From: CAMDMI01 sp044379485
Lineage (GTDB): Bacteria > Bacteroidota > Bacteroidia > Cytophagales > Flexibacteraceae
Length of the DNA stretch: 64,000 nt
Assembly: GCA_044379485.1 (NCBI GenBank)
Contig: JBIPOE010000009.1
Location: forward strand, 1 to 64,000
Direction: 5' to 3'
In this document: in pieces, positions 1 through 9,255 of the stretch
Layout of the letters: each line of letters begins with the position of its first letter
Numbering within the stretch: the first letter of the stretch is position 1
Notes under the pieces: model-generated
The model's database searches: none
Told to the model about the DNA's origin: nothing
What the model saw: the letters and a program-made list of their open reading frames with translations, nothing else
Translations under genes and position numbers: made by a program

Positions 1-103
1 CCAATAATGCTCTGCAAACAAGGCCTCAGAATCCTAGTCTATTTTCTACAATAACAACGGATGAAAGTGGTCAATAACGGTCAACAATTTTTAGGCATTG
101 ACA

Positions 104-138
104 ACTCAAAACTCTGAACTCTGAACTCATAACTTTGA
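104..138. repeat. Imperfect 7-bp tandem repeat after uvrD
   Basis: Five consecutive heptamers that vary around ACTCTGA (ACTCAAA, ACTCTGA, ACTCTGA, ACTCATA, ACTTTGA) end two bases before the stop codon of the minus-strand helicase gene. Read on the coding strand the unit is TCAGAGT. The repeat lies outside the coding region. Similar GAGTTCAGAGTT-like runs occur between genes in other Bacteroidota genomes as far as I recall, but no function is known to me. Confidence 0.75.
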
Positions 139-139
139 A

Positions 140-2380
140 CTAATTCAAAACCATCAGCTTAGCAAAACCTAAAATCAGCGTTTTCTCGCCATTGTTATCA
201 AAAAGGATTTTAGCTTTTTTATCCGGACTTTGGATATCCAGTTCCTGCACAACGCCAAAGCCAAATTTCTGATGCTCTACCCGAAGCCCAACTTCTAACT
301 TTGATACGTCTGTTGGTATGAAATTAGCAGAAGGTGTATGCGCTACGATTTGTGGTTGTGCAGGTGCGTTTGTTTTGCCAGATGGCCTTTTAAACTGATC
401 TGAAAACCGGATCCCAGAAGACTCCTCCATGTCCAGCTTTTTACTCACTTTCAGATATTTGGCATCCACTTCATTTAGGAAACGACTTGGCTCCATAGAA
501 CGAACTGTACCAAATCGAAAACGACTTCCCGCATAGGAAAAGGTCAATTTATTTTCAGCACGGGTTACAGCTACATAAAACAGACGGCGTTCTTCCTCCA
601 AATCTTCCCGGCTGCCAGTCATCATCATGGATGGAAAAAGTTCTTCCTCCAAGCCAACCAGAAACACATTTTTAAACTCCAAACCTTTGCTGGAGTGTAT
701 GGTCATAAGAGTGATGGCATCTTCTTCTTTTTTATTTCTGTCCTCATCGGTCAACAAAGCAACATCAGAAAGATAAACCGCCAAACTTGGTTCTTCCGTC
801 TCAGGATCATTGACAAACTGCTGAACACCAGATAGTAAACTTTGAATATTTTCATAACGGCCAATACCTTCAATACTTTTATCTGCGGTTAGATCCCTGA
901 TAATACCAGAAGCTTTGACAATATGGTCCACCACCTCAAAAGCATTTTTGGCCGTCGCTAAAATAGAAAAACTCCTGATCAGGTTTACAAATGATTCTAT
1001 TTCACCTACTGCTTTTCCCTGCAATACCAACTTGATATTGGAAACTACATCCCAAATAGGCACACCATTATCATTGGCCACAACTTGAATTTTGGCAAGG
1101 GTCGTATCGCCAATTCCTCTTTTGGGATAATTGATTACCCGCTTAAAAGCTTCCTCATCATTCTGGTTAATAGCCAAACGTAGATAGCCCATCAAGTCTT
1201 TAATTTCTTTTCTGTCATAAAAAGAAAGGCCACCAATGATCCTATATTTAAGATTCAGTTTTCGCAAAGCCTCCTCCAAAGGCCTGGATTGGGCATTGGT
1301 TCTATATAAAATGGCGAAATCTTTGTTTTTGCAAACAGATTTTACTTTTTCCTCAAAAATAGATTGTGCCACCATTCTGGCCTCTTCATTGTCTGATTCG
1401 GCTTTTAAAACTTCAATTGGTTCTCCCTGAGGATTGGAAGTCCAAACGTTTTTTTTCAATTGGGCTTTGTTGTGGCGAATAACCGAATTGGCAATCTCCA
1501 CTATGTTTTGTGTGGATCGATAATTCTGCTCCAGGCGGAATATCTCAGCATCTGGATAGTCTTTTTCAAAATTCAGAATGTTGTGAATGTCCGCACCACG
1601 AAATGCATAAATACTTTGTGCATCGTCTCCAACCACACAAATATTTCTTCGAACCGCCGCCAACTTTCTGGCAATCAAATATTGAGCAAGGTTTGTATCC
1701 TGGTACTCATCAACCAGTACATGGTGAAACTTTTGTTGATACTTATTGAGAACATCCAAATGATCCCTGAACAGAACATTTGTAAAGAATAGTATATCAT
1801 CAAAATCCATAGCTCCAGACCGAAACGCTCTGGTTTGATACATTTGGAAAATTTTGGCCATTTGGGGCTTTCCGGTTGCCTCGTCTTCCATCACCAATTC
1901 CGGATCTTTGGCATATTGATCCCAGGAAATCAATCTGTTTTTGGCTGATGAAATCCTTGAAAGCACCTGGCCTGGTTTGTAGGTTTTATCGTCCAGGCTC
2001 ATTTCCTTCAAAATACTCTTGATTAATGACTTGGAGTCATCTGTATCATAAATTGTAAAGTTTTGAGGAAAATTGAGTTTTGGCGCCTCAGTTCGTAGAA
2101 TTTTGGCAAAAACCGAGTGAAAAGTACCCATCCAAAGGCTTTTGGCATGGCTTCCAACCAGTGCTTCCACCCGATTGCGCATTTCTTTTGCCGCTCTGTT
2201 TGTGAAGGTTAGCGACAAAATGTTATACGGTTCCACTCCTTTTGAAAGCAAATATGCAATTCGAAAAGTAAGTACTCTGGTTTTACCTGAACCCGCCCCT
2301 GCAATGATCATACTTGGTCCTTCCGAATGGGTAACTGCCTTTCGTTGAACGTCATTGAGCTGGTCCAGAAAATTTGTCAT
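140..2380 (-). CDS. uvrD: UvrD/PcrA-type superfamily 1 DNA helicase
   Basis: ATP-dependent 3'-5' DNA helicase used in nucleotide excision and mismatch repair and in clearing proteins from DNA. The 746-residue length fits the family. The Walker A motif GAGSGKT is at residues 28-34, the Walker B/motif II VDEYQDT at 223-229, motif III QSIYAFRGA at 255-263, and the late motifs TIHSSKGLEF and VAVTRAE follow near residues 567-620. The C-terminal tail (GLRVEHQKFGFGVV and after) matches the PcrA/UvrD Tudor-like end. It stands alone, divergent from rpmE2. PcrA and UvrD cannot be separated from sequence alone. Confidence 0.95.
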   Translation of the reverse strand: MTNFLDQLNDVQRKAVTHSEGPSMIIAGAGSGKTRVLTFRIAYLLSKGVEPYNILSLTFTNRAAKEMRNRVEALVGSHAKSLWMGTFHSVFAKILRTEAPKLNFPQNFTIYDTDDSKSLIKSILKEMSLDDKTYKPGQVLSRISSAKNRLISWDQYAKDPELVMEDEATGKPQMAKIFQMYQTRAFRSGAMDFDDILFFTNVLFRDHLDVLNKYQQKFHHVLVDEYQDTNLAQYLIARKLAAVRRNICVVGDDAQSIYAFRGADIHNILNFEKDYPDAEIFRLEQNYRSTQNIVEIANSVIRHNKAQLKKNVWTSNPQGEPIEVLKAESDNEEARMVAQSIFEEKVKSVCKNKDFAILYRTNAQSRPLEEALRKLNLKYRIIGGLSFYDRKEIKDLMGYLRLAINQNDEEAFKRVINYPKRGIGDTTLAKIQVVANDNGVPIWDVVSNIKLVLQGKAVGEIESFVNLIRSFSILATAKNAFEVVDHIVKASGIIRDLTADKSIEGIGRYENIQSLLSGVQQFVNDPETEEPSLAVYLSDVALLTDEDRNKKEEDAITLMTIHSSKGLEFKNVFLVGLEEELFPSMMMTGSREDLEEERRLFYVAVTRAENKLTFSYAGSRFRFGTVRSMEPSRFLNEVDAKYLKVSKKLDMEESSGIRFSDQFKRPSGKTNAPAQPQIVAHTPSANFIPTDVSKLEVGLRVEHQKFGFGVVQELDIQSPDKKAKILFDNNGEKTLILGFAKLMVLN

Positions 2381-2413
2381 GCGCTTTTTATACTATTTTG
2401 AATCAATAACCTG

Positions 2414-2421
2414 CAAATCTA
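2414..2421 (-). promoter_or_regulatory. Probable -7 box of uvrD promoter
   Basis: On the minus strand TAGATTTG followed by CA matches the Bacteroidota -7 consensus TAnnTTTG and lies 33 bases upstream of the uvrD start. No clear -33 TTTG box is seen. Confidence 0.5.
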
Positions 2422-2555
2422 ATGCCTCGAAGGTCTAATTTTTTTAAGGAAAAGAAAAACAAAGGATAACTTGCTGAAAAACAAAGAGAAAAAATCTAAT
2501 CCCTAGCTTTTGAAATGGAATTCAATGGATTTTTAAACTATTTTTAAGCCGAGGT

Positions 2556-2585
2556 TTTGTTCGAACCAAAATTATACTACTTTTG
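2556..2585 (+). promoter_or_regulatory. Bacteroidota-type promoter of rpmE2
   Basis: TTTG at 2556-2559 and TACTTTTG at 2578-2585, separated by 18 bases, fit the Bacteroidota sigma-ABfr consensus (TTTG, about 19 bases, TAnnTTTG). The box ends 20 bases before the rpmE2 ATG. Confidence 0.7.
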
Positions 2586-2605
2586 CGGTCCGAAAATTTT
2601 TGACG

Positions 2606-2848
2606 ATGAAAGCCGATATCCATCCTAAATATAATCAAATCGTTTTTGCAGATTCCTCAAGCGATTTCAAATTCCTTACCCGTTCAACAATGACCTCAGC
2701 GGAGACCATTGTTTGGGAAGATGGCAACACATATCCAATGGTAAGAGTAGAGGTTTCTTCTGCTTCACATCCATTTTACACAGGTAAAAAGCAAGCTTTC
2801 AACGCTGCTGGCCGCGTGGAGAAATTCAACAAAAAATACAACCGATAA
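2606..2848 (+). CDS. rpmE2: Ribosomal protein bL31, type B
   Basis: Large-subunit ribosomal protein bL31 of the zinc-free type B (C-minus) class: there is no cysteine in its 80 residues. It starts MKADIHPKY and contains the family segment VEVSSASHPFYTGKK, ending VEKFNKKYNR. An in-frame TTG lies two codons upstream, but the ATG at 2606 gives the normal family N-terminus. It is a single gene with its own promoter (2556-2585) and terminator (2869-2896). Confidence 0.95.
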   Translation: MKADIHPKYNQIVFADSSSDFKFLTRSTMTSAETIVWEDGNTYPMVRVEVSSASHPFYTGKKQAFNAAGRVEKFNKKYNR

Positions 2849-2868
2849 AAATTGGTTTAAATATTTGC

Positions 2869-2896
2869 AAAGCGGCTTTCAAGTCGCTTTTTTTTT
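2869..2896 (+). terminator. Rho-independent terminator of rpmE2
   Basis: AAGCGGC and GTCGCTT form a 7-bp stem (one G-T pair) around a TTTCAA loop, followed by a run of T. It starts about 20 bases after the rpmE2 stop. Confidence 0.8.
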
Positions 2897-2932
2897 GCTT
2901 AAATTTATAAATATCCCTTTGACATTAATCTT

Positions 2933-3145
2933 ATGAAACCACTTGGTACTTTTTGGATTCTAGGTTCTTTTCTTGTAGTAGTGAGGGCAACCTGCAAAAT
3001 ACTTTTCGGCTAAAGTTTAAGCATTTCAATTTTATTGCGTGGCGGAGCAATTCTTGCTTTTGGGTCAACGGTTGGTATAATTATAAAAATTTTCATAAGG
3101 ATATACAAAAGAGGACCTCTACAACTAATTGAAAACAGCTTTTAG
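2933..3145 (+). pseudogene. Possible broken small two-helix membrane protein gene
   Basis: Reading from ATG at 2933 gives a hydrophobic first segment (WILGSFLVVV), then a TAA stop at 3011-3013, after which the same frame stays open for 43 codons with a second hydrophobic segment (LRGGAILAFGSTVGIIIKI) and a basic end, stopping at TAG 3143-3145. The two halves together look like a 70-residue protein with two membrane helices interrupted by a nonsense codon. The family is not recognised; small two-helix Bacteroidota membrane proteins have a similar layout. It could be chance, since each half is short. Confidence 0.35.
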
Positions 3146-3474
3146 TTTCTAAAATAAATTTTAGGCTCGAAATATCCTGGATAATTTATAATGATTAAAT
3201 CGCGTTGATTCAATCAATTTGTTGTATACTTTAGCATCTTTTGAATCTTAATTCCTTTTAAGCCACAATTATTACTTTTATTGGGCTTTTCAGAAATGCC
3301 ATTAAAATGGACAGTAAAATAACCCAAACCAAAAAGTTGAAATAATAGATAATCAGGTATTTGCAGGTGGTAATTATAAAATTGGCCTTTTTAATTTCAA
3401 CTTTATTTTCTTCCTAGGTTCCTTTTGGTTTTTCCTATTTTAAAATGAATATTTAAATTCTCAATTTTCTTTTC
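3146..3474. other. Non-coding stretch, no feature recognised
   Basis: This AT-rich stretch between the broken membrane gene and menC contains no ORF with a credible start, no strong hairpin and no clear promoter box. It may hold the menC leader and decayed coding sequence. Confidence 0.5.
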
Positions 3475-4566
3475 ATGTTTTCATTCGAAATAATTCCATA
3501 TACACTTCATTTTCAGTTTGATGCGGGTACAAGTCGTGGCGTGCTTACCGAAAAGAAGACCTGGTTTATTTGTTTGCGACATTCTGATTTTCCAAACGTA
3601 ATTGGTTGGGGAGAAGCAGGATTATTGCCAGGTTTGAGTCCGGAAAATCCAGATACTTTTGATGAACAATTGAGAAATCTTGGCGATTTTCTTTTGCCAA
3701 AACTTCATACCAAACCCAGAAATTGGGAAAACATCAGTTCAATTTGGATGGAAGGTTTTGCGGGAAACTGGATGCCAGCTGCCTGGTTTGCCTGGGAAAC
3801 CGTTTGGCTGGATTGGGAAAACGGTGGTACTCAATTGATTTGCGACCCGGTTTTTAAAGCCGGAGAATGGAATGTACCTATAAACGGTTTGGTCTGGATG
3901 AATCCAATAAAAACCATGGAGCAACAGGCAAGGGAAAAAAGAAATGAGGGTTTTGAAACCATCAAATTAAAAATCGGGGCATTGGACTGGTCTGAGGAAT
4001 TGGATATGATTTCAAAAATAAGATCGGAAATGCCTGCTTCTGAGGTGAAAATCAGATTGGATGTTAATGGTGCCTGGCCTGCAAACAAAGCCTTCAAGAA
4101 ATTGGAGCAATTGGCACCTTTTGAAATAGAATCCATCGAGCAACCCATTGGAATTAATCAATGGGAGGCAATGGCTGATCTTTGTAAATCTTCGCCTATC
4201 CCAATTGCTTTGGATGAAGAATTGATTGGGAAACCACTCGATCGACATAAGTACAGCTTACTGGAAGCAGTTGAACCTCAATTTATTGTCATCAAACCTT
4301 CTTTAGTTGGCGGATTGGGTCAAAGTAATCAATGGATAAAAATGGCAGAAGATTTTGGAATTGCCTGGTGGATTACCTCAATGCTGGAAAGCAATATTGG
4401 TTTGAATGCAATTGCTCAATTGGCTGCCCAGTACCGGCCAACTTTGCCACAAGGTTTGGGAACAGGAAAAATCTATTCTAACAATATTAACTCGCCCTTG
4501 TCTCTTAAAAATGGAGAAATATTTTACAACAATTCTAAGTCCTGGGATTTTTCCTCCCTACAATAA
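3475..4566 (+). CDS. menC: o-Succinylbenzoate synthase (enolase superfamily)
   Basis: Probably converts SHCHC to o-succinylbenzoate in menaquinone synthesis. The 363-residue protein has the enolase-superfamily layout: N-terminal capping domain, then the barrel with the KLKIG lysine segment, metal ligands in RLDVNGAW, SIEQPI and ALDEEL, and the second catalytic lysine in VIKPSLVGG. This matches MenC-like members. The dipeptide epimerase subfamily is close, so the substrate is inferred; Bacteroidota depend on menaquinone and MenC of this type is common in them. No other men gene is nearby. It is convergent with the protease gene, 4 bases apart. Confidence 0.82.
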   Translation: MFSFEIIPYTLHFQFDAGTSRGVLTEKKTWFICLRHSDFPNVIGWGEAGLLPGLSPENPDTFDEQLRNLGDFLLPKLHTKPRNWENISSIWMEGFAGNWMPAAWFAWETVWLDWENGGTQLICDPVFKAGEWNVPINGLVWMNPIKTMEQQAREKRNEGFETIKLKIGALDWSEELDMISKIRSEMPASEVKIRLDVNGAWPANKAFKKLEQLAPFEIESIEQPIGINQWEAMADLCKSSPIPIALDEELIGKPLDRHKYSLLEAVEPQFIVIKPSLVGGLGQSNQWIKMAEDFGIAWWITSMLESNIGLNAIAQLAAQYRPTLPQGLGTGKIYSNNINSPLSLKNGEIFYNNSKSWDFSSLQ

Positions 4567-4570
4567 TACC

Positions 4571-6229
4571 TTACTTTTTTGCAGTTAATATCTGCTGGTA
4601 TCTGACTGGATCATTTAGAATTTTGATGGCTTCCTTAACTTCAGGATCATCATCAAAGGAAGCTTCTTTTGCCCCTTTTTCGAAATAGTAACGGGAAACG
4701 ATCTCCTGTTCTAAAACTTCTTTTATTTCAGCTTTATGTTTTTCAAGATCGTGTTCTTTGTTGTGGGCCATTCTGATTTTCAAAACTTCCAATTGGTCCT
4801 TAATTTCATCAAAGTATTTTTCTTTTTGAGCTGTGGCAGTAAGATCTTTTATAGTGGTTTCAACTTTTGTAGTGTAGTCATATTCTTTGTTTTTCAACCA
4901 ATTTGTGAATTCAGCAAATTCAGCATCAGTTATTTGAAAATCAAGTGGTTTGGCAATGCTTGCATGTGCCAGATAATATACAGAAGCGTAATCAAAAATT
5001 AAATCTTTACTAACCAGACTGGTAGTTATGGCAGCATATGGTTCTCGTTTTACATCTACATCCGGACTAACGCCTCCGCCATCGTAAACAGGTCTTCCAT
5101 TTGCGGTTTTAAAGGCAATCCGAAGGGAATCTGCCACCTTTTTTGCTGAGCCATCAGCACCTCTGTTAGAATAATCGATAGCTTGAATACATCTTCCACT
5201 TGGAATATAATATTTGGCCGTAGTTACTTTTAATTGGCTGTTGTAGGTAAGTGGCCTGGTAGTTTGAACCAAACCTTTTCCAAATGACTTTTGTCCAACT
5301 AAAACGCCTCGATCATAATCCTGAATAACGCCTGAAACGATTTCCGAAGCAGAGGCTGACCTTCCGCTAACCAGTACTACAATTGGAATTTCAGTATCAA
5401 AAGGTGGATTTAAGGCTCTGTATTCTTTTACCCATTCTGCCACTTTTCCTTTTGTGTTCACCACCAATTTATCCTTGGGAATAAACAGGTTTGAAATATT
5501 TACAGCCTCATTCAGAAGTCCTCCAGGATTATCCCGCAGGTCGAAAATTAATTTTTGAGCACCTTTTGCTTTTAAATCTTCTATACCTTTTTTAACATCT
5601 CTGGACGCATCTGAAGTAAATTCAGACAATTGTACATATCCGATTCCCTCTGAAATCATTCCAAAATAAGGCACATTGTCCACCTTGATACGTTCTCTTT
5701 GAAATTCAATAATTTCAGGAGCCGTTTTTCCTAATTTTAGAACTTTGAGTTTCACTTTCGTCCCAGCCTGGCCTTTCAGCAATTTGCTAACGTCGTTTGA
5801 GCTTTTTTTCTTTACATCAAAACCATCTACTTCAAGAATTTCATCACCAATTTTTAAACCTGCTTTGTCCGCTGGAAAACCGTTATAGGGCATTAGAATA
5901 ATGTTTCTATCTTTTCTCCTTCCTATTATTGCACCAATTCCACCGTACAAACCTGTAGTCATGGTTCGGTAATTTTCAATCTCATCCTCTGGAATATAGT
6001 TGGTGTATGGATCAAGGGTATTCAGCATCGCATCAATTCCGGATTTTACCATTCGGTTTGGGTTGATATCGTCTACATAATATGAATTAACCTCCCGGAT
6101 GAGTGTCGCAAAAATGTCCAGGTTCTTGGCTATTTCGAAGTATTTTTCTGATGGATTTTGCGCAGCAATAGCGAGCAATCCAGCTGCTGCAATAATAAGT
6201 AAGCCTTTGAAATTTAGTATTTTAAACAT
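4571..6229 (-). CDS. ctpA: C-terminal processing protease, S41 family
   Basis: Periplasmic serine protease of the CtpA/Prc type. Residues 1-25 form a signal peptide or anchor (LLIIAAAGLLAIAA), a PDZ domain follows at about 100-170 (GLYGGIGAIIG, GLKIGDEILEVDG), and the peptidase core carries SASASE at 291-296 and FGKG at 316-319. The 25-residue spacing between Ser293 and Lys318 matches the known Ser-Lys dyad of the family (inference from spacing). The C-terminal 150 residues are charged and helical. It lies 12 bases after rnpA on the same strand and is probably co-transcribed with it. Confidence 0.93.
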   Translation of the reverse strand: MFKILNFKGLLIIAAAGLLAIAAQNPSEKYFEIAKNLDIFATLIREVNSYYVDDINPNRMVKSGIDAMLNTLDPYTNYIPEDEIENYRTMTTGLYGGIGAIIGRRKDRNIILMPYNGFPADKAGLKIGDEILEVDGFDVKKKSSNDVSKLLKGQAGTKVKLKVLKLGKTAPEIIEFQRERIKVDNVPYFGMISEGIGYVQLSEFTSDASRDVKKGIEDLKAKGAQKLIFDLRDNPGGLLNEAVNISNLFIPKDKLVVNTKGKVAEWVKEYRALNPPFDTEIPIVVLVSGRSASASEIVSGVIQDYDRGVLVGQKSFGKGLVQTTRPLTYNSQLKVTTAKYYIPSGRCIQAIDYSNRGADGSAKKVADSLRIAFKTANGRPVYDGGGVSPDVDVKREPYAAITTSLVSKDLIFDYASVYYLAHASIAKPLDFQITDAEFAEFTNWLKNKEYDYTTKVETTIKDLTATAQKEKYFDEIKDQLEVLKIRMAHNKEHDLEKHKAEIKEVLEQEIVSRYYFEKGAKEASFDDDPEVKEAIKILNDPVRYQQILTAKK

Positions 6230-6241
6230 TTTATTTATTCG

Positions 6242-6718
6242 TTAATGCTTGATTTTATTGGCTATTTCTTCTAAAGATTTTTCCATTTTTCTCTCTATCA
6301 AGGAATACGGTTCTTTCACTTTCGAGGTGTAAATAAAACCGATATGAATTAACAGATTGGTATTTTGTGCTAAGTGGTCATTTATCTTTTTAAAAAAGTC
6401 ATCTTTTTTTAATCGATAAGCTTCTCTGATTTGTCTTTTTAGCCGGTTTCGGTCGCTTGCATTTTTGAAATTTCGTTTTGAAACGGAAACTAAAATTTGA
6501 GCTTTTAATTCAAATTCGGGGGTTTGTGTTTCTTCATCGTCATGCTCAGGGCTAACAAAAACAGGCATTTGATAAATACTAAAAGTTGCATTGAAAATTA
6601 TCCTGAATGGAAAACATGTTGATTTCTGGCCTTTTTCGAAAAGTTCGGCAATATCCTTTTTCAGGCAAAGGCGTTCATGTTTTTGAAAAAGTGGCAATTC
6701 GAAATCTAAATTTTGCAA
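6242..6718 (-). CDS. rnpA: Ribonuclease P protein component
   Basis: Protein subunit of RNase P, which matures tRNA 5' ends. The hallmark basic helix appears as SDRNRLKRQIREAYR, preceded by ILVSVSKRNFKNA. At 158 residues it is longer than the usual 115-130; the extra residues form an acidic insert (EHDDEETQTPEFE) before the central strand. The protease gene follows 12 bases downstream. rpmH, its usual partner in many bacteria, is not here. Confidence 0.93.
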   Translation of the reverse strand: MQNLDFELPLFQKHERLCLKKDIAELFEKGQKSTCFPFRIIFNATFSIYQMPVFVSPEHDDEETQTPEFELKAQILVSVSKRNFKNASDRNRLKRQIREAYRLKKDDFFKKINDHLAQNTNLLIHIGFIYTSKVKEPYSLIERKMEKSLEEIANKIKH

Positions 6719-6815
6719 AACTACGCTTATCCTTTTGCAAAACCACTTTGAAAAATTGGAATCACTACCTTTTCCCAGGTCTTCCTTTCCTAAAATACTT
6801 TTCAGTAATTCCCTT

Positions 6816-6823
6816 TATCTTTG
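6816..6823 (+). promoter_or_regulatory. Probable -7 box for the Wza-like gene
   Basis: TATCTTTG followed by CAC is a full match to TAnnTTTG. It lies 25 bases upstream of the TTG start at 6849 and downstream of an earlier in-frame ATG (6735), so it argues that translation begins at 6849. Confidence 0.65.
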
Positions 6824-6848
6824 CACTTCCAATTTTTACTTAAGTTTT

Positions 6849-7640
6849 TTGAAAGCAAGATCTTTTTTGCCATTCCTTCTGGTTCTTTTTTTGGTTTTCC
6901 AATCTTGTGTTCCAAACAAGAAACTCGTTTATCTTCAAGGTGATAAAGCAGAATCGAGGCTTCCAAATTTCCAAACAACGGAATACCAGGCTCAGGTTTC
7001 CACTTATAAAGTTCAATATGGAGATGTGTTGAATATTAAAGTTCTTAGCCAGGACCCAGCTTCTGTTCAGCCTTTTAATGTTGAAGGTCCAAATGGCAAT
7101 ATGATGGGTATTATTAACCCCGCTCAGCTGTTTTTAACAGGATATACGGTGGATGAAAAGGGAAACATTATTTTTCCTCTTTTAGGTGAGGTTTTTGTTC
7201 GGGACAAAACCATTGTTGAAATCTCCAAAATTTTGGCTGATAAGATCGAGAAGTTTGCTACCAATGCATTGGTCAAGATAAAGTTGGTCAGTTTTAAAGT
7301 GACAATTCTTGGGGAAGTTAAAAATCCAGGAATCCATCATATTTACAATGACCGGGTTTCAATATTGGAAGTACTTGGTTATTCAGGCGATATGACTGAT
7401 CTGGGAAACAGACATAAAATAAAACTGATCAGAACAATTGGCAGTAAAGTTCAAATTTCTAACCTGGACCTGACAGATAGATCAATTGTGGAAAGTGGCA
7501 ATTATTTTTTACTGCCCAACGATGTACTCTATGTGGAACCATCGAAGGCAAAAAGTTTCAGGTTAAATTTACCAACGGTGAATCTGATCCTTTCAACTGT
7601 AACCACTCTTTTGGTATTGTACAATATTCTTGGTAAGTAA
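6849..7640 (+). CDS. Polysaccharide export lipoprotein, Wza-like
   Basis: Outer-membrane export protein of the Wza family (polysaccharide biosynthesis/export domain plus SLBB domain). From TTG 6849 the protein is 263 residues and starts with a lipoprotein signal: KARSFLPF, a hydrophobic stretch, then the lipobox VFQSC. The export domain begins at YKVQYGDVLNIKV and the SLBB-like part at VTILGEVKNPGIHH; a hydrophobic segment (VNLILSTVTTLLVLYNI) ends the protein. An upstream ATG at 6735 would add 38 residues and place the promoter box inside the gene, so I reject it. No Wzc-type kinase or other capsule gene follows. Confidence 0.85.
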   Translation: MKARSFLPFLLVLFLVFQSCVPNKKLVYLQGDKAESRLPNFQTTEYQAQVSTYKVQYGDVLNIKVLSQDPASVQPFNVEGPNGNMMGIINPAQLFLTGYTVDEKGNIIFPLLGEVFVRDKTIVEISKILADKIEKFATNALVKIKLVSFKVTILGEVKNPGIHHIYNDRVSILEVLGYSGDMTDLGNRHKIKLIRTIGSKVQISNLDLTDRSIVESGNYFLLPNDVLYVEPSKAKSFRLNLPTVNLILSTVTTLLVLYNILGK

Positions 7641-7687
7641 TTTGTACCATATTTTTTTAGCGATTTAAAATCATACACCATTATATA

Positions 7688-9232
7688 ATGACACAGGAAG
7701 TAATAGCCAGTATTTTTAATGAACTTGGCATAAATAGTAATTTACACAAAGGTTCTTCAACTGGCCTTGAATGGCAAAAAACAACTTCTTCAGAAGTTTT
7801 TACGATTTCTTCACCCATTGACGGCTCCTTAATCGGTTCAGTGGCAGCTGCAAATGAGTCTGATTTTCAAAAGATTGTATCAAAAGCAAAGGAGGCATAT
7901 CCGGTTTGGTCAGCCATTCCTTCCCCAAAAAGGGGTGAAATCATTCGTCAATACGGCGAGGTTTTGAGGGCAAATAAGGAGGCTCTGGGCAAATTGGTTT
8001 CCATAGAAATGGGTAAAATTTATCAGGAAGGTCTGGGCGAAGTGCAGGAAATGATTGACATCTGCGATTTTGCTGTCGGACTTTCCCGCCAGTTGTATGG
8101 CCTTTCCATGCATTCCGAAAGAAAAGAACACCGGATGATGGAGCAATGGCATCCACTTGGAATCGTCGGGATCATTTCTGCCTTTAATTTTCCTGTAGCT
8201 GTTTGGGCCTGGAATGCCGCTTTGGCAGCTGTTTGTGGTAATGTTTGTATATGGAAGCCTTCTGAAAAAACTCCATTTACAGCCATTGCCTGCCAGCACC
8301 TTTTGGAAAAAGTATTGAAGGATAATAATTTACCGGAAGGAATTTTTTCATTGGTTATTGGTGGTGCAGCTGTTGGTCAGGCCATGTCTGCCAACCATGA
8401 TGTTGCCCTGGTTTCTGCTACTGGTTCAACCAGAATGGGAAAAGCGGTTGCGGTAACCGTTGCTCAACGACTGGGAAAATCCTTGTTAGAGCTTGGTGGA
8501 AACAATGCTGTAATCATTGCAGAGGATGCCGATTTGAATATGGCCATCCGAAGTACGGTTTTTGGAGCTGTTGGCACGTGTGGTCAACGCTGTACCAGTA
8601 CCCGAAGACTCATTGTTCATGCCAGTCAATATGAAGAAGTAAAATCCAGAATGGTGGCTGCCTATGAAAAGTTGCCAATTGGCAACCCGCTGGAAAGTAG
8701 TGTGTTGGTTGGACCTTTGGTAGATGAACATGCGCAAAAGGCATTTTTCCATGCATTAGAATCTGTGCAAAAAGAAGGAGGAAAATTGATTACTGGTGGA
8801 ACTCTGGTTGACACAAAACTGGCAGGTTGTTATGTAAGGCCGGCCATTGTTGAGGCCGAAAATCATTACCAGATGGTGCAGGAAGAAACCTTTGCACCCA
8901 TACTTTATCTTATAAAATATGATGGTCCGGTTGAAACGGCCATCGCCATTCAAAATAATGTAAAGCAAGGATTGTCCTCCTCCATTTTTACCAACCGTTT
9001 GCAGGAAGCAGAGAAATTCCTTTCCTGGAGAGGATCTGATTGTGGAATTTCCAATGTCAACATTGGAACCAGCGGAGCCGAAATTGGTGGTGCGTTCGGA
9101 GGTGAAAAAGAAACCGGAGGTGGTCGGGAATCTGGTTCCGATGCATGGAGAGCTTATATGAGACGCCAAACCAATACCATCAACTATAGTGCTGAACTGC
9201 CTTTGGCACAAGGTATTAAGTTTGATATTTAA
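7688..9232 (+). CDS. Aldehyde dehydrogenase, ALDH7 (aminoadipate semialdehyde) type
   Basis: NAD(P)-dependent aldehyde dehydrogenase of 514 residues. The catalytic cysteine is Cys302 in CGQRCTSTRR, the general base is Glu268 in LLELGGNN, and the cofactor-binding segment is VSATGSTRMGKAVA. ELGGNN and the CGQRCTS context are typical of ALDH7A1/antiquitin-like enzymes, which oxidise alpha-aminoadipate semialdehyde in lysine breakdown. Substrate is inferred from family; no lysine-degradation partner is next to it. A strong terminator follows at 9256-9286. Confidence 0.9.
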   Translation: MTQEVIASIFNELGINSNLHKGSSTGLEWQKTTSSEVFTISSPIDGSLIGSVAAANESDFQKIVSKAKEAYPVWSAIPSPKRGEIIRQYGEVLRANKEALGKLVSIEMGKIYQEGLGEVQEMIDICDFAVGLSRQLYGLSMHSERKEHRMMEQWHPLGIVGIISAFNFPVAVWAWNAALAAVCGNVCIWKPSEKTPFTAIACQHLLEKVLKDNNLPEGIFSLVIGGAAVGQAMSANHDVALVSATGSTRMGKAVAVTVAQRLGKSLLELGGNNAVIIAEDADLNMAIRSTVFGAVGTCGQRCTSTRRLIVHASQYEEVKSRMVAAYEKLPIGNPLESSVLVGPLVDEHAQKAFFHALESVQKEGGKLITGGTLVDTKLAGCYVRPAIVEAENHYQMVQEETFAPILYLIKYDGPVETAIAIQNNVKQGLSSSIFTNRLQEAEKFLSWRGSDCGISNVNIGTSGAEIGGAFGGEKETGGGRESGSDAWRAYMRRQTNTINYSAELPLAQGIKFDI

Positions 9233-9255
9233 AGTAATAATTTTAAATAAAATCG

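Noticed and set aside
3250..3430. Hydrophobic minus-strand reading frame in the gap before menC
   Set aside because: It has no usable start codon, is under 55 codons, and its composition is what AT-rich non-coding DNA gives.
6735..6848. Upstream ATG extension of the Wza-like protein
   Set aside because: It would put a full promoter -7 box inside the gene and 38 residues before the lipoprotein signal; TTG 6849 fits better.
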